From: Blumeriella jaapii
Lineage: Eukaryota; Ascomycota; Leotiomycetes; Helotiales; Drepanopezizaceae
Direction: 5' to 3'
NCBI GenBank assembly: GCA_009599575.1
Contig: VWND01000001.1
Span: 1,984,001-2,048,000 of the forward strand
DNA: 64,000 bases
Position 1 is the first letter of the stretch; each line of letters opens with the position of its first letter. A model generated the notes under the pieces. It was given only the letters and a program-made list of their open reading frames with translations, was not told the origin of the DNA and searched no databases. Shown in pieces: positions 12,215 to 22,715 of the stretch. A program made the position numbers and the translations under genes.

Positions 12215-13854
12215 CCGGAAATCCTCAGTGATTGAGCAACGGTCTTGCATGAATCGGGGCTGGAGGGATGGAGCGCCGCCGAGCGGAGCGGTGCGGTGCG
12301 GCGCGGTACGCGTTTGCGTCTCACTTTACCGATTCCCAGAAGCGGGTTGTGTGTATGTGTGTTTTCTCCTCTCTCCAGGGCGCCGTTCATCGTTCGATCT
12401 AGACTTTGGGGTTTTTTCTCGGCTCGCTGTGGCAGGTCGTCGATTCCGGAATCAGCAAGTTGGTTGCCTGTCGTGCGTTTTCCGTTATCTTGCTTCGGGG
12501 CTCTAGGGTGGGGAGGGATGCTGGGATGCAGATATTGATGCGAGGGAGTAGATGGCGACACTCGATTGTGACGGGGGGGGGATGGGGGGCATTCTCTGCT
12601 CTCCTGTTTTTTTCTTTTTTCCTTCTGCTCTCACCCTTGTCCCGTCGGAGAAGCCAACCGCCGACCGATTTCAGGCGGGTAAAATCCTAGGGATGACGTC
12701 GAGGTAGAGGATAGAAGAGTCATGTAGAATAGAGAAAACGAAGCAGATTTCTGATCGCACATAAGCACGCCAGCACGCCAACGAAAAGGATACCGACGGA
12801 CGACGACGAAGCGAGGCGAAGAGTGTAACTACTTACAAACGGAGACCCAGTGCCTACCTTCGTGTTCTCGAGAAACGTCTGATAGATAGATACCTACTAG
12901 CAGATTGTTGCTGGTTCCATAAACGAATGCGTCTATTGATAGCTTCCCTGGGCCAGTCCATGTGATAGAAGAAAGGTAGACAGATAGATGCCAGTGGTGC
13001 GGTGGTTCGGAAGGGAATACCCGTTGTGTGTATGTACTTCCGTTTGAGAAACTAAAGCATGTGGATATTTATAAGCATGTTTTGAGGAGATGTGTAATGG
13101 GGGTGGGGGTCAGATATTCGTGTATGGAAAGGGGAAAACGTGTGGATGGTCTTTCTTTTCTCGTGATATTTCAAGAAACGACGACTACTACTATTTTTGC
13201 AGATCAGAAAAAAGACCAAGGGGAAGAACACAAGGTCCTGGGGGATTCAGGGCTAGCAAAAGAGAAATGATAATAAAAATCAGCTTGACAGTGAGTGTAC
13301 AACTGCAATCAAAAGTCTGAGTCTACAGAACCTGTGCTCCGAAGTAGAGAAGAAGAAAGACCACCTAAGAGGGAAAGAACGTATCGGCCTGATCAGAAGT
13401 GCGTGTGTAGTTCTTCTCGAGTATGTCACTCCAAGATTCCAGTCCCTGTAGACGATCTTAAAAACGAAGATGTTGTTGTGGTGATGGTATACAGGATTCC
13501 GAGGGGTGTTATATAGGTGGAAGAGAAGGACGGTCGGTGTTCGTTTGAGAATTAGGGAAGTGAATAGAAAGGTGAGTCAGTCTAGGTGAATCCCCAAGCG
13601 TCTACAGTCTCTCGCTTCCACATAGTGAAGAGTGGGCCGCCGAGGAGGCAACCGAAGGCCTCAGGCGCTCGGTTGACATATATGTACTGTACAGTACATA
13701 CCAGTATACCTCGAAGTTTTTAACGAATACTTTTCTACGATTTTTTACGACGATAGCATTTAAATGCAAAACAATACTTCAAGTTATAAAACGCATATTA
13801 TCAAGCTATGGTTTCGTAATATAAGAATGAAATTAAGGCTTCATTCGCCGGATT

Positions 13855-14097
13855 TTAACCCGATCGGATTATTTACTTCACAAACATCATGGAGAACCAT
13901 TCCGCCTGTAGGGAAAGGGCTCAAATAGCGGGCCTATTGGCCAAACATTTCTTTTTTATAACTGCTTTCTCGAGGGTCTGCTTTTTGTATATAAAAATCC
14001 CCAGCTTAGCACGTCCTATGCCCTTCGGGAGGCTGAGGTGGCTTTGCCCCTCCTGACGTTAAACAAAATCATCATCATCATCATTAACCCGATCGGA
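13855..14097 (+). mobile_element. Short non-LTR retroelement copy (5'-truncated LINE or SINE) with 14-bp target-site duplication
   Basis: The 14-bp sequence TTAACCCGATCGGA occurs at 13855-13868 and again at 14084-14097, bracketing a 215-bp segment. The segment ends in AAAATC(ATC)n just before the second copy, as expected for target-primed reverse transcription with a trinucleotide tail. Before the tail is a GC-rich block (about 14015-14060) that can fold into hairpins, for example GCCCTTCGGGAGGC, and GGAGG with CCCCTCC, as in LINE 3' ends. The insert is much less AT-rich than its surroundings, so it probably inserted after the host DNA had decayed. It is too short to encode protein, so it is either a 5'-truncated LINE or a SINE sharing a LINE tail. 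Confidence 0.6.
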
Positions 14098-14324
14098 AAC
14101 TTATATAAAATATTTAAAACAAAAATAATTGAGCTTAAATCAAAGCTAATGGTTATGAAAAACAATAACATAATACAACGATTTTTAATAGATATTGTAT
14201 AAAAAGCGTGAGAGCTTCCGAAAAATCAATTGTTAAATAAACTAGCGAAAAGGATGCAAAAGAGGATAAATAAACGCTGTTAAGGCTGCAAATGGGCGGT
14301 ATACTAAAAACCGGTTTTGAACCG

Positions 14325-14405
14325 AATATTCTTTCGATTTTCAGCTGGGGGGGGGACAGGATTCCAAACCGGTGGTACCTGGAAAATATTCTTTCGATTT
14401 TACAG
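14325..14405. repeat. Direct repeat pair of about 19 bp, 60 bp apart
   Basis: The sequence AATATTCTTTCGATTTT occurs at 14325-14341 and again at 14385-14401, exactly 60 bp apart. The spacer contains an inverted CCGGTTT/AAACCGG pair. This may be the edge of a degraded element. Confidence 0.6.
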
Positions 14406-14944
14406 GCTTTAATTTAAGCTATTTGTATTGAAGATCGACTAATTAATGGTGGAGGTATGAAGTTGTAAAAGTAGAAGAATTTTATTTAGTAACGACTATT
14501 TACTAACGCGCAACTTCATGTGTCCACCCACTGTACAAACCTCAGGAAAGACAGATATGGTTTTCCCACGTCCAAGTCGATGCCTGCGGGTATGGCCAAG
14601 GGAAAGCCGACAGTCAACAAGGCGCCAACGACTCCCATCCCATCCCATCTCATCTCATTCCGTGTGGGCTGGAATCAACCACCCGGCTCTGAAGCCCATG
14701 TATGCACTCATCACAACTATGGAAGCACGCTGCGGGGGTCGATGTTTGCAAGACGTAGAGCGCTGGCGATAACGAATGGAGGGCCTGGATTTCACAGCGT
14801 TCTTTCCCTTTCCCTTCCCTTCCCAAGCCAAGCACAGCCCAGCCCAGCCCAGCCCAGCCTGGTGCTCGAACTTCGAAGATCGGGGACTGGAATCCTCGAG
14901 TGTGGGAGGAGAAGCTGATATCCGGGAGAACATAAAAAGCACAC

Positions 14945-14948
<4 letters not shown>

Positions 14949-15003
<55 letters not shown>

Positions 15004-15004
15004 C
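14949..15004. repeat. (GA)n microsatellite
   Basis: Two GA runs separated by one GG step, about 55 bp in total. Confidence 0.92.
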
Positions 15005-15443
15005 TTTTGCTGTATTTCTGGCGGTCCAGGTCCCACGATGGCCAATTTGGACAAGACATGGACATCGCAAGGTAGAAACAAACACCGATAGTAGAGAGAA
15101 GCGCCCCCCCGTCCCCGCGTCTTGGATCCTGGACAGCACCCGTGGGCCAAGACAAGAGTCTCCCGGGGAAGAGGTCTTCTTCGTCAACAGCGACGTAGAA
15201 GCAAGCAAGTCCGGAACCGGGCGGTGATCTGAGAAGGCAAGGTGAAGCAAGAGGGGAGAAGAGAAGCTGCACAATCGCCAGCCGAAAGCAGGGATTCGAG
15301 AGCCGTTGCATAGCGATGATGGACGACTTCGGCTAGAAGAGCGGCACGATGAGCAGGACTCAGACCAGACCGGATCAGATCGGATCAGATCCCAGCACGA
15401 CGAGGATCGGGCTTCTCCTCTACCTCATTTTCGTTCAGACGTT

Positions 15444-15445
15444 GC

Positions 15446-15488
<43 letters not shown>
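15444..15488. repeat. (CAA)n microsatellite
   Basis: About 15 perfect CAA trinucleotides; not inside a credible gene. Confidence 0.92.
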
Positions 15489-16040
15489 CCCCGTCTACGG
15501 CCGTACAGTAAGTAGCACGGCGCATGCTCGGCAAGGTAAGCAGGGGGGGGGGGAGGGGGGGAAGATAGGTACCTATAAGGTAGGAACGGCAGGGCGCACA
15601 CGGCTTCGGCTCCAACGACTCGAACAGCGCCGGATTCCCCCCAACGAGGCCGAGATCCCGACTCCGAGTCTCATGTCCGTGGCACACCATACGGAGGCAG
15701 GGCGAGGAGCACCTCGCCCACGAATCCACAACGGGGAACCCACCGAGCAGGGCCGCTGCAAACCAGCCCCAGGATACGGGCGGACTGCGGTGTGCCGCCC
15801 AGGACAGGGAGGGGGCAATGGGGTCTGCTTTTACGACGCGGCCAATGGGGTCGGTAGGTGGCTGCTGGCTGGCTTCGCTGCACATTTACACCTACAGGGA
15901 GAGGGAGCAGAGAAGTACGTACACATGTACTGTATGTACGGTACATAGGTACATAGGTGGGTATTTTTAGAGCTTCGTCGCCGCCGTCGACACGATCGAA
16001 GCGGCCGACAGCAGTGCAGTTCTGGTCGGGGAGGCCCAGG

Positions 16041-16058
16041 TAGGTAGGTACCTACCTA
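16041..16058. repeat. 18-bp perfect palindrome TAGGTAGGTACCTACCTA
   Basis: A self-complementary run centred on GGTACC, followed within 10 bp by GTACTGTAC. One of the clearest single examples of the GTAC-centred palindromes scattered over this window. Confidence 0.85.
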
Positions 16059-16146
16059 GGTACTGTACAGTGCTGCAAGGACGGCTCTGTGCCGGTACCC
16101 AGGAACGTGCGAGGGCGTCAAGGAGAATCTCGCCCTGCTCAAAAGA

Positions 16147-16290
16147 GAAGAAGAAGAAGAAGAAGAAGAAGAAGAAGAAGAAGAAGAAGAAGAAGAAGAA
16201 GAAGAAGAAGAAGAAGAAGAAGAAGAAGAAGAAGAAGAAGAAGAAGAAGAAGAAGAAGAAGAAGAAGAAGAAGAAGAAGGAGAAGAAGAA
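16147..16290. repeat. Long (GAA)n microsatellite, about 44 perfect units
   Basis: Uninterrupted GAA trinucleotides from about 16147 to 16278, then an imperfect extension to about 16290. It is a pure purine strand and much longer than any other simple repeat here. It is not inside a gene with other coding evidence. Confidence 0.95.
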
Positions 16291-17468
16291 AAAGGGCAAG
16301 GCTCGAAGGAGGCAAAGCAAGTTCGAGGGCGACAGCAGAACAACAGTGTGGAAGGAAGACTGTGGTGTAGATGGATTCGTGCCAGGCTTCGACCGGGTGC
16401 AATCTACATACAGTACCTACAGCACCATAGACGAAACGCGCAGGTGGAAAGTCGAGCCCGAGTCTTTCCCCACGGTGTGTACATACTGTCGATGCTTCAT
16501 CCGTTGCGACACAGGCACGAGGGGAGCAGAAGGGCGGGCAGACGTGGCGGGGGAGGGGGGGGGGAGAGCGTCTGCCACGCTCGGCCGAAGAAGGATCAGT
16601 CAGACTCCGTAGGTAGGTATGTAGTAGATGTGGTGGAGATAAACAAAGACACCAACAAGCGAAGACAAGCAACCCAACCCAACCCAACCCAGCCCAAATG
16701 CCTCTCCAACGAGGTGCTCGGAAGCTGAGGCAATTCCGAACATGGGACGCACCAACACGAGAACGATACTGCGCCGCCGGATCGCGAGACCGCTGGTGGC
16801 TGGCTGTCTGGACGCGGGATGGTGGCGCAAACCAGGGAGGCCGAACAGGCTGGCGGTTGATGCGAGGCTATGTACATGCATCTGCAAATTTACATACCTA
16901 TATCTAAATATATAGGTATATATGTATACATCAGAATTCAGAGTATATAAATAGACATACCGCAGAAGCCGCAAGGCCTCGCTCGTGGTTCCCAGTGACG
17001 ATCGATCACACAATCCCTGATGGCAAAGGCTGGGAACGCGAGGGCGCGAAGCCACACGACGGAGCTGCCAGGGAACGACCGCCGGCACGTTCTTGTCGGC
17101 GAACACCAGGAGGAGGACGCCGTCGAAACATGTTCCGCGCCTCGTTCGCTCGACCGTCGCATGTGGTCGGACAGCGGGCGGATCTCGTGCCCCCCGGGAG
17201 ACGGGCGCTCGTCCTATGAAGTCTCGAGGAAGGTTCGGTGTGTATGTAGGTACGCACGAGTCATCCGGATTCGAAGGGCCGTGGCGGGACGTGACCAGCC
17301 TGGGTGGAGGGAGCAGAGACTGACTGCGTGTACAGTACAGTAAATGCATCGACGATGAGGAAATCGACATCGTGCGACGAGACGGCTATGGGGCACGGCG
17401 GGAGTGGAGATATCTCCTCCAGGACTGTGTCGACCAGGGGTGGCCGAGTAGCCATCAGATCAACAGTG

Positions 17469-17514
17469 GTACATACAGGACAGTACAGTACATCCTGTAC
17501 CGTACTGTATGTAC
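17469..17514. repeat. Imperfect inverted repeat of GTAC motifs
   Basis: A left arm beginning GTACATACAGGACAGTAC pairs imperfectly with a right arm ending GTACCGTACTGTATGTAC, giving a potential hairpin of about 46 bp. Confidence 0.6.
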
Positions 17515-18467
17515 AGACGACATCTCCATCGCCACAGAGTGAGGTCGGTCATTCGTATCTTGAACCAATGAGAATCCATCGGTCGGACTCGCGAGACGAG
17601 GCCTGAATCGACCTGACCTGGCCGTACGGCCGTACGGCATCGACGGGAGAGGGGCTACGGTAAGGCGACCTGCCAATTCTCGTCGATTCGAGAGAGGCCA
17701 CGCCCGAGCTTGCCAGGTAGGCTGGGGATGGATGGAGGAGAGGGAGATCGTTGAGAAAGCTACCGTACCGTACAGTACAGTCAGTACCTTGATGGGGCAG
17801 AACGGCAAGTTGATGCTGAGATGCTGTAGGGCGGGTCATTTGCCGTACAGTAAAGGACTGTGCCGTACAGTACATACAGTACATACATACACACATACAT
17901 ACTGTAGCTGCAACGAGCCTGAGCGCCATCGACCCAGATATCGGCTCGTAGGGCTGGAAACCGCAAGCGAGCGTGGATGTACAGCACACAGTGTACATAC
18001 ATACGTCTGTACAGCATGTGCTGTGCTGTGCTGTGCTGTACTGTACTCTATGCCGGCCCCTGGGAGGGATGGAAAATCGCAGTGGGTTGACGAATGTGGT
18101 TAGGCTCGGATGTTGAGCTCGCTTGCACGACTGCCATGTACACATACATGTACAGTAAGGTAAGTACACAGTGCTGTATGTACTGTACCTACCGTACGGT
18201 GTCTACAGTGCAGCAGGACGCGGCGCCCTGCCGGTGCCAGAAACAATGGAGACCTCGGTGGAGAGATAGCAAGCAAGGGCATCGGGAGATGGAAGGCCCC
18301 TCGGCTTGGCTGCAAGATGGCCGCGTTTCTGCGCTTACCCGGTCGAACAGCGCCGTCGGTGATCTCTTCATTCCCCTGGCCCTGGGCGTCACGTCTACTC
18401 TTGAAGCACTTGCAGGACAACCGGTCCCAGAGGGACACGCGCCTCGGAAGCTGTGCGGCGGCGAGGA

Positions 18468-18490
18468 GAGAGAGAGAGAGAGAGAGAGAC
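18468..18490. repeat. (GA)n microsatellite
   Basis: About eleven GA dinucleotides. Similar short GA runs occur at about 20321-20338. Confidence 0.85.
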
Positions 18491-20534
18491 GTTGCGGCCA
18501 TGGCGTTGTTGTTTTTTCCAGCGCTCGTGTTGACAACCAAGGACACTTTGGGTACGAGGACCAAGCTGCTTCGACTTGCCTGGAAATCGCAAATGGAAAT
18601 CTGTTGTTGGTCTCACGTGGATGTGCTCACTCGGTTTGATCATCGGCTGTTCATTGTCCACAACCCCTCTCATGCCTAAGTATATAGCCAGCCGTCCAAA
18701 CCACTCGCCCGCTGGGTTAGTGCTTCGTGACAACGGTTGACTAGTGAGAACGTCAACCTTACCAGGCGCGGAGATCCGAACGGAAAAGGAAACGAGTTCG
18801 GAGGCCTGTACTGTAGGTTAGACGTTTTGGTGCGAGGAGACACATCTTGCGCTCGCTTTGGGCTTTTCTCTCGGGGCGAGCGGCATCTTCATGTCTTTCT
18901 GGGTATATACTGTATATAGACCATGAATTGTTGCCGGACAAGTCGCCTCTCAGATCCTCGTCTACGACCAGCGTGATAACCCACCAGAACGCAGGTGTCT
19001 TGGTTTGTACGAAAGGATAGAAAGCACAAGCAACACCTTCGAACACGCATCCGGTTGATGTGTGTGCGTTATCGTCTCGACTCGTGCCATCGTCGTTCTG
19101 CTTCATCGCGCTTGAAGATAAAGTCACGTCGCGCTTCTCGTCCGCAGGAGAGGAACGGGAAGCGCCCCCCTTCGTTGGAAGCGCAGCCCTACGAGCGGGG
19201 CTCGTCAGCACTTTACCTACCCTCGAAAGCCTCGAACAGAAAGAAGACCGCGGGAATACGTGAACGAACTATCCGGATCAGTGCGCGGAACTACGAGAGA
19301 ACGGTCCTGTGGCGAGTGAGCACCAAACACCAAAGTGCTGCGTTCGGCCGGGCTGGCGAACTGAGCCCGAAGCCATCGGGCGATGACTTTCTTCGCAATC
19401 CACCCGAATGGCATGTCATCACGTATCAACGGGCCACAGGTCGAGCTCCCGGGCTACCTGCCACACCAGAAGTACGCTGAGATTGGAGCGAAATGAGATG
19501 GCGCTGGGTACGTGTCCTGCGGTCCTTCTACGCATGCCACATACGGTCTGACATTCTACAGCTCCTGAGTCTACCAAATCGACGCAAGTGCCGTGGGAAC
19601 GCCGTCCTTTCATTCCATGCAGGCGGCGTGTAGCGGCGAACAAACGGTGCCATCTCCGATGCGGCTGGATCGGTCGTCGCGGATGTGAGGTGGTGGAGGT
19701 TTCAAGATGTGATGGCCCTGCCTCACGTTCCCAGCCTGATAGGCCAAGAAGACGACGCTCGTCACCGCATGGGAGAAGACGATGGCTTGTGAGAGGCAGG
19801 ACGGATGCACCGACATCCATCGCTGGCATCGGAATGTGGCGTTGGTTGCTGCCACGTCGTCCTTCGTTTTGTCTCCTCCTCAGACCGGTGTCGCCATGGT
19901 TTGCATCAGAATGCGAGGGGCACGAACAGCGTGATTCGCGAAGCAACGGCACGTCCAGGCCGGGACTTGGGAAACCGCCAGCGGCCTCATGGTGATGGGA
20001 TGGTGACCAGCTGCGTCGGGGACGGGCAAACGGTGGGACACGGTGACGGTACGCCGGGTAGGGCTGAGTTCTCGGTGCTCGACGCGCATGCTGGCAGCCG
20101 GTCCTGGCATGCGCTCGGAGCGACGCCGTCGTGAAGATTGCGGTGGTGTTGGGATGCTCGTGGTGCCACCGGCACCGCCTATCGGCCCGTGACGATGGGG
20201 GACCTCACCGCGACACATGAGCCTGACAGCTCGACATGGCGACGGCCATTGGTTGCCCGCCCCCTTGCGGCGGCGTTCGAGCTCCTGCGGCGGCGGTGAG
20301 CGCTGTGACTGGCGGATGGAGAGAGAGAGAGAGAGAGAAACTCCAGATGGCGTGCGTTGGGGGTGTCGCCGAGAGCAACATATGACACCGGAGCATGTAC
20401 TCGAGACTGGATGATGCTGCTGCACGCGGCGACGAGAAGTGCCATGCTACCAATATCAGAGTTGACTGAGCCAGGAGCGTGCAAGGCGATGGCCGTGGCC
20501 CCGAGAGAAGCGATCCCAGGTTGAAGCTTCTAGG

Positions 20535-20600
20535 TTCAAGGTTCTATGTTCAAGGTTCTATGTTCAAGGTTCTATGTTCAAGGTTCTATGTTCAAGCTTC
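20535..20600. repeat. 14-bp minisatellite, four perfect copies
   Basis: The unit TTCAAGGTTCTATG is repeated four times in perfect tandem (20535-20590) and ends in a partial, diverged fifth copy. The identity of the units points to recent expansion or homogenisation. Confidence 0.92.
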
Positions 20601-20645
20601 TTCAAAGCAGAGCCAAGTTTCCTTCTTGCGCCAACCTTATTGCGA

Positions 20646-20676
20646 TGTCCTGTCCTGTCCTGTCCTGTCCTGTCCC
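20646..20676. repeat. (TGTCC)n pentanucleotide array
   Basis: Six tandem TGTCC units immediately before a GTACGTACTATACGTACTA palindromic stretch. Confidence 0.88.
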
Positions 20677-21303
20677 GTACGTACTATACGTACTATCTAT
20701 GGCGCATCTCGGATCGCCCACGCCATCCATCCAGCTCAAGATCCTGGCCGCGCGTGTGCGGTGATTGCTCAGCGTTCCACGGCTTGGCAGCCTGAGCCCG
20801 AGAGTTGATCGAGCTTCTGTGTACGGTGCGGTGCGCATTCGGGACGGGAGATGTCGATCTCGACCTTTCCCACGCCGAGATCTCGATGGGGGCACGCAGC
20901 CATTCCAAGGAGGAGAACTACAGCAAGAAGAGAAGAAGCAGTCGAACCCGAACCCAGAGATCCAAAGAAGCCAGCCCGCCTTCTCGAAGGCGCGTGTGCT
21001 CGAGGGACTCGCAGCGATTCATGCCGTCCGTCCGTCGTTCAGGACGACCTTCATTCAGCTCCAGCTCCCGCTCCCGCTGGCGCTCGTCGGGTTGCTTCGT
21101 AGGGCTGCCTGGAGGCTGCTGCTATTCCGGGCCCGCCGCTGATTGGGACAGCTTGACGCCTTTACGACGTCCCGATGGCACATCGCCCTCGACTCGCCCA
21201 CAATAGACCAGCGCCATGGTCGAGCCGCAGGCGTGCAGATCACGGCGGCGCGCTAATCCCACCCGGGGCCTCTGGGTCGACGAGGAGGAGCTCGAGGTGC
21301 AGA

Positions 21304-21334
<31 letters not shown>

Positions 21335-21811
21335 GGGCGGGGGCAGCAGGGGCATCATGCGCGCCTGGTCTATGCCTTGCTGGGGAAGCCTCTTCACCCC
21401 TCACCCCTCCCCCCTCACCCCTCACCCTTCACCCTCCACGCCGTGTGTCTGGAAGCTGAGCTGGGCCGCGCAAGGATCGAGGAGATGGCGGTGCTCAGGT
21501 CCGTATACCTGCGGAGGGGAGCTGGTGCCGTGTGTGTGGTGCCGTGTGGTGTGGTGTGGTGTGTGTGGTGTGTGTGGTGTGGACATATATACTCGAGCAG
21601 CTTCCCCCCAATGCTTCACGTTCAGACCACACGTCTCGTCAAACGTCCACACCAATGACAACACCACTCACAGTCACCACACCCATCACAACACCATTAC
21701 CATCACCATCACCACCACCATCACCACCACCAACACCACCACCAACAACAGCCGAGCGCGCTCTTCTCGACGTCGGAACGAGATCACACGGGTTCATCAC
21801 ACCCCGCCAAC

Positions 21812-22715
21812 ATGTCAAGACCGCAATGCTACGCGGGCGCGACGGCTACCGCCCCTCCGAGACACTTGGCTGGCCACGGCACGAGCAGTGCTTTCAGCAG
21901 CTCGGCAAATCCAGACGAAGACTGGACCAAGATCTCCGACTTGGCGGAACGACGCCGGATCCAAAACAGAATTGCGCAACGGAACTACCGTGAGTGCCTC
22001 CGAGCCCGGTGGTCCAGAGCGGTGACTGACAAGCTCTCAGGCAAGAAGCTCAAGAGGCGTCTGGAAGACCTCGAGAGACGCGCCGGGTCCTCGTCAGCCT
22101 CGCCCCCCCAGCTTCACGCTGAGCTGCAGCAACCACAGAAACGTGTGGAGAGGCGGGTTCAGCAACAGTACCAGCGAAGTCCGGAGACGGTGCACCGCCA
22201 GCCGTCGCCGCGACTCTTGCAGAGCCAGTTCACCCCTCCCATGGAGGACAGCCTGATGTTTGCCACGGGCTTCGATCGTGAGGGCTCTCGAACGCCGCCT
22301 CTGTTCGCATACCACCCCTACCCGGCGCCCGAAGACCTGGTCTTCCAGCCGTATCCTCAATCCCAGCCATACCGTCCGGTGTCGGCGTCCGAGTTCTCGG
22401 AGTATCTTGCGCCGATGCCCGTCACTCTGCCATCCATGATGCATTTCCACGAGGCCCTCAAGCGCGAAGACGACACACTAAGCCCCTTCAACTTGAGCTA
22501 CCCGGGTCTTCCAGCGATGAGCAACTTTGGACACCACGATTACGAGGACGCCCACCCTCTCGTAAGTCCCCCTTGGAGACACGAGGCCGACGAACACTAA
22601 CAGCTCTCGGCAGACCCCGCCCCTGTCGCATTCATATGAAGACTCGACAACATGCTCAGAGTCGGGCTACCAGTATCCCTCGACGCTCTCTCGATGCCCC
22701 TCTCGCCTCGGATGA
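21812..22715 (+). CDS. bZIP transcription factor with a short zipper
   Basis: Nuclear DNA-binding regulator of the fungal bZIP class. Exons are 21812-21989, 22041-22561 and 22614-22715, joining to 266 aa. Intron 1 (51 bp) falls inside the basic region and restores RRIQNRIAQRNYRKKLKRR, with the diagnostic N-x2-AQR-x2-YR residues. The following LEDLERRA gives barely two heptads before a Ser/Pro/Gln-rich tail, so the leucine zipper is very short, as in a known fungal group with a DWTKISDLAERRRIQN signature. The rest has no recognised domain. The ATG at 21812 (CCAACATG) follows a CAC/CAT-rich leader. Intron 2 has a clear CTAAC branch site. Target genes are unknown, and the nearest upstream gene is 14 kb away. 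Confidence 0.87.

Larger units (their letters stand above)
7609..13689. other. Gene-poor, microsatellite-rich intergenic region
   Basis: About 6 kb without a believable gene. Open frames are short, overlap in several frames and consist of translated simple repeats. Visible structure: a 7-bp tandem repeat near 8110-8136, GTACTGTACAGTAC palindromes (8255-8280 and 10844-10872), a pyrimidine tract (8911-9001), tetra- and dinucleotide repeats around 11.2-11.6 kb, a CGGCT-type pentamer array (11754-11828) and a GGCT array (12192-12214). The first few hundred bases upstream of 7608 presumably carry the antiporter promoter. Confidence 0.6.
13690..14515. other. AT-rich island, probable RIP-altered repeat DNA
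   Basis: Composition switches sharply from GC-rich sequence to an A/T-rich stretch at about 13.69 kb and back at about 14.52 kb. Runs of AATA, TTTA and TATAAAA replace the C/G-rich microsatellites on either side, and no coding frame survives. This is the usual look of a transposon copy degraded by repeat-induced point mutation (C-to-T). The element type cannot be identified from the remains. The less AT-rich segment 13869-14083 inside it is a separate later insertion. Confidence 0.6.
14516..21811. other. Gene-poor, repeat-rich intergenic region upstream of the bZIP gene
   Basis: About 7.3 kb with no gene I can support. Open frames here are translations of GA, CAA, GAA, TACAG and similar repeats. 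Dense GTAC-palindrome clusters occur at 17.46-17.52, 17.76-17.90 and 18.00-18.20 kb. The last 600 bp before 21812 hold CAG, CACCCCT, GTGTG and CAC/CAT low-complexity tracts and probably the bZIP promoter and leader. Confidence 0.55.

Noticed and set aside
16056..16370. Long open frames of poly-Lys, poly-Arg, poly-Ser and poly-Phe
   Set aside because: They are translations of the (GAA)n repeat in all frames and have no start or domain context.
19419..20425. Frames of 177 and 181 aa in the gene desert
   Set aside because: His/Arg/Ser-rich shadows of GC-rich DNA with no domain, and neither frame is supported by splice sites.
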